From Acanthacorydalis orientalis (lineage: Eukaryota; Arthropoda; Insecta; Megaloptera; Corydalidae), in assembly GCA_034766995.1 (NCBI GenBank), contig CM068323.1, positions 24,592,846-24,656,845 on the forward strand: 64,000 nucleotides of DNA, given 5' to 3'. Numbering within the stretch: position 1 is the stretch's first letter; every line of letters starts with the position of its first letter. A program made the position numbers and the translations under genes. The notes under the pieces are model-generated. The model was not told where the DNA came from. It was given only the letters and a program-made list of their open reading frames with translations, and ran no database searches. Positions 1 through 8,857 of the stretch are shown here, piece by piece.

Positions 1-7
1 TAATATG

Positions 8-22
8 TACATATACATATTC

Positions 23-85
<63 letters not shown>

Positions 86-93
86 TGTATATG

Positions 94-140
<47 letters not shown>
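8..140. repeat. (TA)n microsatellite block
   Basis: Two long runs of alternating T and A, interrupted near 81-97 by a short imperfect stretch, then grading into TGTG at 138-152. The small open frame through it encodes only alternating Ile-Tyr residues and is a by-product of the dinucleotide repeat. Confidence 0.95.
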
Positions 141-144
<4 letters not shown>

Positions 145-152
145 ATGTGTGT

Positions 153-394
153 TGATATTATTTATTACATATATTTTTAAAATTAATAATTGGTGTTTTT
201 TTTGTGTAAAAATATCTAGTATTCATTATATTGAATTCTGTGAATAAATCAAGAAGGAATAAATACAAAATTGTAATTATATGAAATGTAATATTTTTCT
301 TATAAAATGAACCAGTTTCATTTGACCTCGTTTTGAAAATCGTATCGAAACATTGTAACAAAGCCACACACGTCAGCATTTTATATAATTCTCT
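153..394. other. AT-rich non-coding stretch
   Basis: AT-rich sequence between the microsatellite and the first GC-richer island. I see no coding potential, RNA gene or mobile element in it. Confidence 0.6.
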
Positions 395-515
395 TCTGGC
401 TGCGTCACGAGTCGCCCGGCTTGCAACGACCGCCGCCACTCATTTGCTTGCGGGTAGCTGTACGTGCAAGACGCTTTGCAAGAATTGTCCTGTACAGTCG
501 TCTTTAATCGGTGAG
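395..515 (+). repeat. GC-richer island, copy 1 of a diverged direct repeat with donor-like end
   Basis: A local GC-rich island rich in CGTCACGAG, GCCCGGC and CGCCGCC in an otherwise AT-rich setting. Its 3' part (ACGTGCAA, then AGTCGTCTTTAATCG followed by GTGAG at 511) matches a second copy ending at 1308 followed by GTAAG. In both copies the shared block ends in TTTAATCG followed by a consensus-like splice donor, as a duplicated exon would. No protein is recognisable; frames on both strands are short. It could be a non-coding first exon or a decayed repeat end. Confidence 0.4.
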
Positions 516-1190
516 TGATTGTGGTTTTTCGATTGATTTTTTTAAACATATATTTAAATCTAACTAAATTGACAACATTTGACCTCCTTTTAACAAATTT
601 TCCAAATAATTTTACTTCTTTCGATATTTTTCTAAAATATTTAACCTGTCGATGCATATACTTTAATATTTTTAAAAATTTTTCCTTTTCATTTTATTAA
701 ATTAGAAACATTCGATACTGTATTCAAAATTTAATGATTCATTTACACATTCATTTCACATTATAGAATATTTTACGATTATGGATTTTATTTAGTTTAT
801 CGAATTAGAAACATTCAATAATTTATTTCAGATCTTATCATTTTTCTTATTTTTTTTACAATATTTGCTCATTTTGGATAAATAGTAGTCTGTTTTATTT
901 TAAGTGTTAAAATATTTAAAAACAATAGTTTTCTAATAATGTTCTATGTTCATGTTTAATATTTCATGTTTTTTCTTGTATGAAAATGTACGGCATAATA
1001 ATGATAAATACTATATTAACAAAAGTATTTAATCATTGTAAATGTGATGAAAAGATTGAACATTGCATTGTATTCGTTCGTTATGCAATACATTTCATGT
1101 TAGAATACCGTTTTATCCGCTTGTACCATAGTCGTAAAATATTTTACGTAACTGCCCCCTTCCCTGTACACATACGTCACCGGTACCGTT
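516..1190. other. AT-rich interval with a scattered TTAGAAACATT motif
   Basis: Mostly low-complexity AT-rich DNA. The motif TTAGAAACATTC/T recurs near 702, 805 and 1343, and a looser form follows the first island near 575, which supports an old local duplication. The 70-codon frame at 980-1192 has no recognisable product and is not treated as a gene. Confidence 0.45.
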
Positions 1191-1194
1191 AGAA

Positions 1195-1313
1195 TTCGAG
1201 GCGACGAGGCTTCCGTTTAGATGTTCTTTCTATTTTGCTAGTGGAAGCTGAACGTGCAACATGTTTTTGGTTAACAGTGATATTTTTATACATAGTCGTT
1301 TTTAATCGGTAAG
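1195..1313 (+). repeat. Copy 2 of the diverged direct repeat with donor-like end
   Basis: Shares GAAGCTGAACGTGCAA and AGTCGTTTTTAATCG with the 395-515 block, and the shared block again ends immediately before a donor-like GTAAG (1309). The two GT positions are 798 bp apart. The copies are clearly diverged, so the duplication is old. Whether this is an exon or part of an unclassified repeat cannot be decided here. Confidence 0.4.
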
Positions 1314-1454
1314 AAGTATTATTTTTTCATTAGAAATATTAGAATTAGAAACATTTGATAGTTCTTGAAGGTTATTTGTGATCATTGAATAATTATTTTT
1401 ATGGAAATGTATTACTTTTATGGAATATCTTATCATTGCTTATATATGTATGTA

Positions 1455-1676
1455 CACACACACAACACGTGCACACTTTTGCACACACACTCACAACACG
1501 TGCACACTTTTGCACACACACTCACAACACGTGCGCACTTTTGCACACACACTCACAACACGTGCGCACTTTTGCACACACACTCACAACACGTGCGCAC
1601 TTTTGCACACACACTCACAACACGTGCGCACTTTTGCACACACACTCACAACACGTACACACTTTTGCACACACAG
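1455..1676 (+). repeat. 31-bp minisatellite, about seven copies, CACGTG in most copies
   Basis: The core ACACGT recurs with an exact 31-bp step: its last base falls at 1470, 1501, 1532, 1563, 1594, 1625 and 1656. The first six copies contain the palindrome CACGTG, followed by CACACTTTTG or CGCACTTTTG and CACACACACTCACAA; the seventh has ACGTAC instead. Because 31 is not a multiple of 3, all three forward frames stay open and read the same His/Thr/Cys-rich peptide. Those frames are repeat artefacts. CACGTG is the canonical E-box of bHLH factors, but activity here is not shown. Confidence 0.93.
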
Positions 1677-1687
1677 AAATTCAGTCG

Positions 1688-2092
1688 TACAATTATACTC
1701 TTTCTGACAATGTTCGGTGTGTTCAATGGAAGGTCTTTAGTGCTTAACCGATGCCTACTTTCCTATAAAAAAAAAGTATTTTTGTTGTGAGTGCAGCCAC
1801 TCGTACACCATCTATTGCGCTTCTTCATTTAATCTGAAAGGCTTTCTGCCCATTGCCTCTTTGAGTCGTCTAAAGAGGTGGTAGTCGCTCAGATTGAAGC
1901 TTGGCGAGTATGGTGGACGAAGTAGACACTCGGATTGTAGTTTCTCGATGGTCGCTACCGTTACTCAGGCAGTATGGGCTCGAACATTGTCATGTCGTAA
2001 CAAGACGTCAGTACTTAGAACTGTTTGTCGTTTGGACCCAACTACTGATCGGAGATGATTTCTGGTGGACAACATTGCTGCCACGAAATTGT
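1688..2092 (-). mobile_element. Decayed mariner transposase, C-terminal half
   Basis: The minus strand encodes a recognisable mariner/Tc1-superfamily transposase C-terminal region with stops. It reads DVLLRHDNVRAHTA, a stop, then TIEKLQSECLLRPPYSP, then SDYHLFRRLKEAMGRK, another stop, and MVYEWLH. The HDN motif (1986-1994) and SDY motif (1881-1889) hold the second and third catalytic aspartates, with codons at 1989-1991 and 1884-1886. That is exactly 34 intervening residues, the DD34D signature of mariner. SPDL is altered to SPSF. Weak similarity continues toward 1690 with further stops. The N-terminal DNA-binding half and the terminal inverted repeats are missing, so this is an inactive fossil. 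Confidence 0.9.
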
Positions 2093-2455
2093 CTTCTATC
2101 AATAATCATTTCCAAATGATAAGCTTTTCTGATTACTGATGTTTTGTTAGAAAACTATATAATCCTCGGCTCAACACTTGCCCATGCAATGGTAACGACC
2201 ATTGAGAAACTGCATTTTGAGTGTCTTTCTCATCCACCGTACTTGCTGAACCTCAGTCCAAGTGATTACCATCTCTTTTGACCACTCAGAGGTTGGTTAT
2301 AAGCAGAATGAAGTTCTTTCAAGTTGGTTGAAGAAGTGTGATGGGTGGTGCATGAATTGTTCCACACGCGACCAAAGGACTTTTTTCTTAGAGAAATCCT
2401 GGCACCAATTGAACACTGGACGACTTTCAGTGAACAAAATGGTGGCTCTTTGAAA
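2093..2455 (+). mobile_element. Decayed mariner transposase, second copy, inverted
   Basis: A second copy of the same element on the plus strand, facing away from the 1688-2092 copy. It reads DVLLENY at 2138-2158 (the usual HDN, so the second catalytic Asp is replaced by Tyr), then after a frameshift VTTIEKLHFECLSHPPY, then SPSDYHLF (2258-2278, Asp codon 2264-2266) and a stop. The tail VVHELFHTRPKDFFLREIL...HWTTFSEQNG matches the mariner C-terminus. Stops, frameshifts and the lost Asp make it non-functional. Its nucleotide sequence aligns with the reverse complement of the other copy, so the two are inverted relatives meeting near 2092. Confidence 0.88.
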
Positions 2456-2553
2456 ATAATAAAATTATATCTTCTTGCAATACACAATGTAAAGTGTATG
2501 TGTATATGTATACATATATACATACCTACATATGTATATATTTGAAACATAAA
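2456..2553. other. Short AT/TG-rich linker
   Basis: Between the mariner C-terminus and the first 9-kb unit. It is dominated by alternating TATG/TACATA sequence (about 2495-2540). No gene is seen. Confidence 0.6.
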
Positions 2554-2879
2554 AATTAGATGTACTGAAAAACACTTTTCTGTATGTTGCATGGTAAAGC
2601 AGCAATGGACGTCACCGGTCATATGGAACTTGGATCCGTTCATAATTCCAAAACAACGAGATCCTTCGACTGAATCTGTACATCTTGCCACTGGTGTTTG
2701 AGCTTGTATCACTCGGTCCTAACTGTCATCAGATCACCATATTTGAGTGGTAAAAATTATAACATTTTTATATTAAAGTTATTAAACATTTAAATAGAAT
2801 GAAATTAGAAAATTTTAATAAATTAACAACTTTTAGAGTTATTCTACATTGTACATTATTTTTTTTTTTAGAATCTACT

Positions 2880-3735
2880 ATCATGGATGAATATTTAAGT
2901 ATAGAGTAGTTTTGTTTAATTCAAATTAAAGTTCATAAATTGTTTTTTTAATTATTTTAAAATACATTTTTTTTTAAATTCTGATTTGTTATATATGTTC
3001 TTCTGATTGCTGAAGTTTATCTGAAGATTCGTCTTATATTTCTAACATAACATGTTAGAAGCACTAAACCAATGTTAAAACCTCGTGATCGAGAAAAATC
3101 ATAAAATTTGTTTTCAGTATTGTAAATGTAAGTGCCTTGGGGTTTTGTATCGTGATCGCCCGATCACTTTAACTGTAAATTCATAAAAATCTTTTAGTGA
3201 ATTCTTCAAATTCATTTTAAGATTGTCCGTGAGTACGAACCAGATGTCTAATAAACGTAAAGCTGGGATTGCGTTAAGGGTACAGGATATTTTGGTTTCA
3301 CCTCTAGGTAGTACTTAAGCGATCGCACCCTTTGCTAACTATAACCGTCTGTACGTTTTCGCCATCGAGAAGTCCTCAAACCTGGAGGTGCGAGGCAGTC
3401 TGTTTGTTTTGTCCTTTTTTTTCAGGGTTTTTGTGTTGTTTTCCATAACCTTTATTTTATGAGACTCTGTCTCACTTCTCACTTGTGCTTTAGATTAGAC
3501 TTTAGATTAGACTTTAGATTAGACTTTAGAGTAGGGTTTTTATGAGAGCGCTCTCGTTTTTTTTTATAGCTTAGGTTTTTGACTAGGGGTTCAGGTTTCT
3601 TCGAGAACCACATCCACATTCTTCGATGACATCACGAAAACGTACATTCGGTTGAGAAGTGCAGAGCGCCGGGCCTGTAATCCTACACGGGTGTTACTCG
3701 GATGCTTCGTACTTTGCTTTGCTTTGCTTGTAGTT
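2880..3735 (+). other. GC-richer conserved module, copy A
   Basis: A distinctive block, richer in GC and complex sequence than its surroundings and nearly unchanged between A and C (about four substitutions by eye, plus length changes in short repeats). Landmarks: inverted repeat TCTAACATAACATGTTAGA near 3040-3058; palindrome GTGATCGCCCGATCAC near 3151; GAGAGCGCTCTC at 3544-3555; a TTTTTTTTCAG acceptor-like site near 3416-3426; an AATAAA near 3250; a 12-bp tandem repeat; and CTTTG repeats near 3711. No long open frame. It could be an LTR-like or promoter-bearing element, a non-coding RNA gene, or a recent conversion tract. Terminal repeats and target-site duplications were not found. Confidence 0.6.
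3489..3536 (+). repeat. 12-bp tandem repeat TTTAGATTAGAC
   Basis: Three perfect copies (3489-3524) followed by a degenerate TTTAGAGTAGGG. Units B and C have only two perfect copies at the equivalent place, so this is a length-variable site inside the conserved module. Confidence 0.9.
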
Positions 3736-4362
3736 TTAAATTCATTTTTTTAACATTTTGTTACTGGGGTAGGGTTTATTCTGAAAATGTTTCACCAAAC
3801 AGCAAACATTGTGGTTTACTCAACATAAACCACACTACTACTGAACCACACTATTTGAACCATGGTTCTAGTTATTGATGTACACTGAACGTCGTATGTG
3901 TAATCAGAGAATACTGTTATAACAATATATTTTGTAAAAAGATAAATGTTTAACATTCTGCATCGGATATTTAACACAAACATAATATTAAAAGTTCGTA
4001 CGATTCATTAAATCTTAAAATCATTTTATTACACTACTCTATACTTTAAAACGAATTTGGAAGATCGCCAGACCGATGTGGATATTAAATATTATGTAAT
4101 AATGGCATAAAAAAGTAAGAAAAAATATACTCGATTCATTAATTACAGTGTGGTTAAAAAATCATAAAGTTTCAGATGCTTTTGATACCAAATGGATCCG
4201 GTTTCTCATAAAGATCGTGAATACATTGCAGTGAAATGTATATCTTTACTACGGAATATGTATGACGGGAAGTTAAAAATGTTAAGGAAAAAAGTTAAAA
4301 TATAAAATGCTATTTTTAAATATACATATATAAACTTTTGTAGTAAAAATATTCTGTTCTAG

Positions 4363-4502
4363 GTACTAAATTATTAGTTTTAGCATCGTATGAAGAGTAT
4401 GTTAGATCAAATTTCGGATGCTGAACATGGGGATTACTAAATTATGTTGTTTTGGTGCTTGTATAGAACAAGGCAATCTTCTATCCAGTCTTCATTTTAA
4501 AA
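4363..4502 (+). pseudogene. Exon-like fragment 1 (unit A), unrecognised
   Basis: Preceded by a consensus acceptor (TTCTGTTCTAG) and followed by a donor-like GTAAGC at 4503. One frame encodes TKLLVLASYEEYVRSNFG before a stop; another encodes CCFGACIEQGNLLSSLHFK. The splice-like ends are kept in B and C (donor GTAAGT there) but the frames are broken. No family could be assigned. Chance AG/GT sites in AT-rich DNA are the main alternative. Confidence 0.28.
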
Positions 4503-4644
4503 GTAAGCATTTCATTTAAAAATCTAATTAATACAAAATAAATATGTAGCATAAAATTGAAATATAAATATACTTTTAATAATTATAAAGTAATAATTAA
4601 AAAAACTTGAGAATATTAACTAATAAATTTTTATGTTCCATTAG

Positions 4645-4757
4645 AATCTGTTCAACTAATCTCAAAATTTATAAATAATCGAAGAATAAAATAACCATCG
4701 GATAAAATTCAGAGATTGCAGTTAATTAACCAGAAACTAAAAGCGCTGTATGGCAAA
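4645..4757 (+). pseudogene. Exon-like fragment 2 (unit A), coiled-coil-like
   Basis: Acceptor TTCCATTAG before 4645 and donor AAA|GTAAGT at 4758. The downstream part reads SDKIQRLQLINQKLKALYGK, a heptad-like pattern, but an in-frame TAA lies just upstream. In B and C a 2-bp insertion (CAGAGAGA) breaks this frame. With fragment 3 it suggests remains of a spliced gene whose identity I do not recognise. Confidence 0.3.
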
Positions 4758-5696
4758 GTAAGTTTTATCTTTTAAAATTTTAAATTTCATTACAAAAGTA
4801 AACAATTCATTTAAATAAAATATGCACAGTAACTTGATTTCATTAAACTCCGTGATTTTTTTAAAAAAATCCTTTTATGCAATACATGTGAATTTCTTAA
4901 TTTAATTAAATGTTTAGACTTTTTTTGTTTCGCGTATTTCGATTGTTGTAAAATTAATTTTAATGACTCTAATGTTCAATTTATAACACACTTTAGTTTC
5001 ATTCGATAATAAGTATGTAGATTTTTCACAGTATCACTATATTTCCAAACGTATTTTTAAAAATATAATCATTTCTTTGTTGCCTATTGTTGAATATAAT
5101 TTCGTGTTTAATTTTGATCCCATCTAAGAATTTTTTTAATATATAAATTTTCTCACCGATAATAGATTAAATAATTAATCTAATACATTTTAATTTATAA
5201 TTACATTTCGAAATAAATTTACATATTGCAATTGGTAAACTTTCTTGATATTATGTATATTATAATAGTTAAAATCATTTAATGTTTTTATTAAAATTCG
5301 AACTTGATTTTAAAGTGTAATTTTAATTTTCAAATTTATATAGCTAATCAAAAATAACTGTTTTTTTTTTAATCAAATTATTTAGTATTTGAAATAAATT
5401 TTCATTCTAACAATAATTTATAATCGGATTTTTTTTTCACTATTAATAATAAATATGCAAGATGTTTCATTTGCAGTATTCTTAATGTATTTTTCCATTC
5501 CATATTAAAAGAAAAATTTTACATTGTTTTACTATTGTTAAAATATCATTTTTGCTCTTTTCGTTTTATTGTTTAAATTTGATTCTGTTTAAAGTATATA
5601 TTTTTTTAATCTGGAAATTAAATTTCTTCATTAACAACCATATTATTAAAAAAGTTCATAATTAGTGTTATATAAAGAATATAAAAATGTTTTCAG

Positions 5697-5762
5697 ATGT
5701 TATTCGAAGAAAATGAAGAATATCTAGAACTGAAATATGACTATCAAGATTTCTCAATATGA
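5697..5762 (+). pseudogene. Exon-like fragment 3 (unit A), acidic peptide
   Basis: Follows the acceptor TTTTCAG and continues in frame from fragment 2 across a ~940-bp presumed intron: MLFEENEEYLELKYDYQDFS plus Ile, then a TGA. In B and C the same exon has an in-frame 3-bp deletion (MLFEDEEYLELKCDYQDFPI) and the same stop, which hints at past coding selection. The frame after the stop stays open for about 25 codons. Function unknown. Confidence 0.32.
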
Positions 5763-5849
5763 GAGATAGCTGTTCAGTTTGTTTCCAGTGCGGACGCCAG
5801 CGGTTACAGAACAAAGAAAGTTATTTATAGTTATAGTTATTAATTATAA

Positions 5850-5885
5850 TTTATTATTGTTAACCAAAACATTTGGTTAAAAATT
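5850..5885. repeat. Inverted repeat TTAACCAAA / TTTGGTTAA
   Basis: A perfect 9-bp inverted repeat with a 3-bp spacer in unit A, near 5859-5880. In B and C the spacer is expanded (near 15594-15622), so the arms are conserved while the loop is not. Confidence 0.7.
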
Positions 5886-5899
5886 GTGATATTTGAATA

Positions 5900-8515
5900 T
5901 TAGGGTATTGATTGCAACATCACTTTTTCTATAAGAGCAAAATTTTAATAGCATTGACAATGAATCATCTATTTAAATGATTCTATTTTAATGATTGTAT
6001 AAAACGTAAATTTCAATTTTTTAGATTCTCTTTTAAAGTTCATAAGTAAAAGAAAACCGCGTATTATTTAAAACGTAAATTAATCGAAATGATACATTTT
6101 ATAATAATCTAAATGAAAAAGTACATTCGTAAATAAAAGAAAATTGCAAATTTTTTAAAGATAAATTAATAGAAGTAGTATATTTAGTTCTTCTGCATTA
6201 AAGAAAGAATAAGTTCATATGAAATAAAGAAAAGCAATCTGTTTTGTTATGCATTAATGAATTTTAAATACTTAGCTTTTTTTCATGAATAGTTTATAAA
6301 TAATAAGCAAAAGCAAATTGAAGTTCATAAATAATAGAACAATTGTAATGATTCCTCGAGATTAATTAGCACGATTGGTAAAATTTAAAATATTTGTTTA
6401 TTTAATATTTTTATGTTAGTTTTCTTAAATTCACATATATTAAAATAGAAACTTTATTTTTATAAACAGATTGTAATGTGAAAGTAATTACTTTACACTT
6501 TCTTTAAATGAAATTTAAATTAATTTTTACTTTTTTTCTAAATTCTACAAGTGGAATTTTTTTTTAAAAAAATAATGAAATGAATCAATAATGATTATAT
6601 ATTTTTTTATTAAATATGAACTCAATTTCTTACTTTTAGATTGTTTGTTTTTCATAAATAGTACAAATTTTAATCAAATTTTCATAGTTAAATTATTTCA
6701 TTAGTTATATTTAAATACTTTTTGCTTTTAATTTTATAATCTTATTCAGTTTTATATTTCTACATAAACTTGCTTTAAATGTCATGAATTGTTGAAAATT
6801 AAGAATGTTTTTTATAAAGTGAAATAATTGGTAATATTTAAATGCTCTTCTAATTAAATATGAATTAATTTTTTATCACTATATTAACTATAATATTTTC
6901 TAATGATCATAATGTAAAGTAATTTTTATAACAAAATTTTGCTTTGATAAAATTCTTAATGGTTTTAAGATTTAGTTTAACTGTGCCATTTTCAATTTCT
7001 CATTGTTGAAATTTGAAACTAGAAATTTACAAATCACTTATTTTAAATATAAACTTACTTTTCTTATATTACAAATAAGGTTTAAACTTTTCTAATGATT
7101 AATAAGTAATAACCAATTACTATTTTAATAGATAAATTAATACTGTGATAATCTCAAAATACTTTTTAATTTTCAACAATCCGACTAAACGAATTTAGTT
7201 TGATTAAAACTGGTAAATGATGAAAAATTACAAATTAGTAATTTGTTTCACAAGGCTAAAATAATGATTAATTAGAATTATATGCTGTTTTTTTATTGAA
7301 TATGAACTATTTTTTTATCATTGATATGCATTAATTAAAAAAAATTAAAATATGATAATAAAAAAAATTATCAGTTTGTAAGTAAATTGATGGCTTTAAC
7401 TCACTTTTAATATCATTTCTTTTGATTTATGAACTTTTTAATTTTCTTATTTCTATGTAAAATGTTCTCGATGCTCGTTAGCTGATAGAAAATGACAAAT
7501 TATTTTTTAAAGATCATATGACAGTTGATAATATTTAAATGTTGTTTTTCTATTGAACATGAATTAAATTTCATATCAATACTTTAATTAGAATCATTTC
7601 TAATGATTATTAGAAATTTAAAAGTAATTTTTATGGTTTAATTAATGATTTTTATATATCATCTAAATACTTTTTCTTTTAACTATGAACTTTCAATGTA
7701 AAGTTTTGTCAGTGCTCATAACTAATAGAAGATTTCAAATGAATTATTTGTGAAAGATTAAATAAATGCTCTTTTTCTATTAAACATGAATGAAATTTAT
7801 AAATTTCATTCATGTTTAATATAAGTCATGAACTTTTTATGAACTTTTTTAATTTCTTATTTCGATAAACACATTAATTATTACAAATGATTTATTTATT
7901 GCTGATAAAATAATAGTCGATAATATATGAACATTTTTTATTTAATATGAATTAAATTTCATATCGGTACAATAATTACAACCCTTTTTAATGATATTTA
8001 AATAGTTAAAAATAATTTTTACTTGTGAATTAAATAATACTGATAATAGTTCAATACTCTTAACACTTTCTTTAATAATGAAATTGTTAAAATTTCTTAT
8101 TTCTATATGAAATCAAGTATTAGTAAAGTTCATAAATATTAGAAATTAATTTTTTAGAAAGTGAAATAATCATTGTCGAAATATATATACTCTTTACTTA
8201 TTAAACAAGAACTAGGCTTCTTATCAGTATATTAAGTACAAATTTTTCTAATGTCATAAGTAATAGATCATTACAAATTAATTTTAATGATGCATTAACA
8301 ATTCAGTTAAAGGTTATACATACCTTTTTTTACATTTGAATGCTATTTTTATTAAATATGAACTAAGTCACATCCGGTATATATTAAATTTTTAACTGTC
8401 ATAAGTAATAGACAATTAAAAATTTAGATTTTATTTAAGTAAATTCATAACTACAAGTAAGGCAAACGATTTAATCGATAATTTTATTTTTTCTGTTAAT
8501 TATGAAATCGTATTC
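5900..8515. repeat. Degenerate AT-rich satellite tract, copy A
   Basis: A phrase of the type ATTAAATATGAACT...TTTCTTATCA followed by AATTTTTCTAATG..TAAGTAATAGA recurs near 6590, 6840, 7285, 7540, 7766, 7930, 8190 and 8340, at irregular 150-260-bp steps. This is a highly diverged tandem array whose monomers have lost regular spacing. No coding sequence. Confidence 0.6.
7778..7821. repeat. Perfect 44-bp palindrome (unit A)
   Basis: Two 22-bp arms with no spacer. The left arm begins TATTAAACATGAATG and the right arm ends CATTCATGTTTAATA. It is made of a satellite monomer phrase meeting its own reverse complement, and it is kept without change in B and C. Confidence 0.95.
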
Positions 8516-8533
8516 GTATTCGTAATGAAATCG
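8516..8533. other. A/B junction filler, 18 bp
   Basis: Between the shared unit end (GAAATCGTATTC) and shared unit start (AATTAGATGT) lies GTATTCGTAATGAAATCG. The first six bases copy the preceding GTATTC, and ATGAAATCG copies bases just upstream. Templated filler of this kind is typical of polymerase-mediated end joining. The same 18 bp recur at the B/C junction. Confidence 0.8.
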
Positions 8534-8857
8534 AATTAGATGTACTAAAAAATACTTTTCTGTATGTTGCATGGTAAAGCAGCAATGGACGTCGCTGCTC
8601 ATGTAGAACTTGGATCAATTTATAATTCTACATCAAGAGATCCTTCGACTGAATCGGTACATCTTGCCACTGGAGTTTGAGCTTGTATCACTCGGTCTCA
8701 ACTTTCATCAGATCATCATATTTGAGTGGTAAAAATTATATTTTTACATTAAAGTTATTAAACATTTAAATAGAATGAAATTAGAACATTTTAATAAATT
8801 ATTAACAATTTTTATAGTTATTCTATATTGTTCATTATTTTTTTTAGAATCTTTACT

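Larger units (their letters stand above)
2554..8515 (+). repeat. Unit A of a ~9 kb segmental tandem repeat (diverged, shortened copy)
   Basis: Starts at ATTAGATGTACT and ends at GAAATCGTATTC, like units B and C. Compared with B it lacks about 3.75 kb near 5645-5665 and retains 709 bp (about 6983-7691) absent from B and C. Divergence from B and C is uneven by eye: roughly 8-12% near the left edge and after 3790, but below 1% across 2880-3735. No intact gene is present. The rest is AT-rich non-coding DNA with exon-like fragments and a degenerate satellite tract. Confidence 0.93.

Noticed and set aside
1385..1790. Three His/Thr-rich frames of 95-129 codons
   Set aside because: All three forward frames translate the same 31-bp minisatellite; open reading follows from the repeat, not coding.
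3489..3536. Telomere-like repeat (TTAGG type)
   Set aside because: The unit is TTTAGATTAGAC, 12 bp, only three copies, inside an interstitial module; it is not a TTAGG array.
2880..3735. LTR retrotransposon LTR in the conserved module
   Set aside because: No second LTR, primer-binding site, pol gene or target-site duplication was seen. It remains one hypothesis, not a feature call.
4441..4502. Possible THAP-type zinc finger start (CCFGAC ... LHFK)
   Set aside because: Only one Cys pair is visible, with no downstream Cys-His pair or THAP signature residues, and the frame is broken in all copies.
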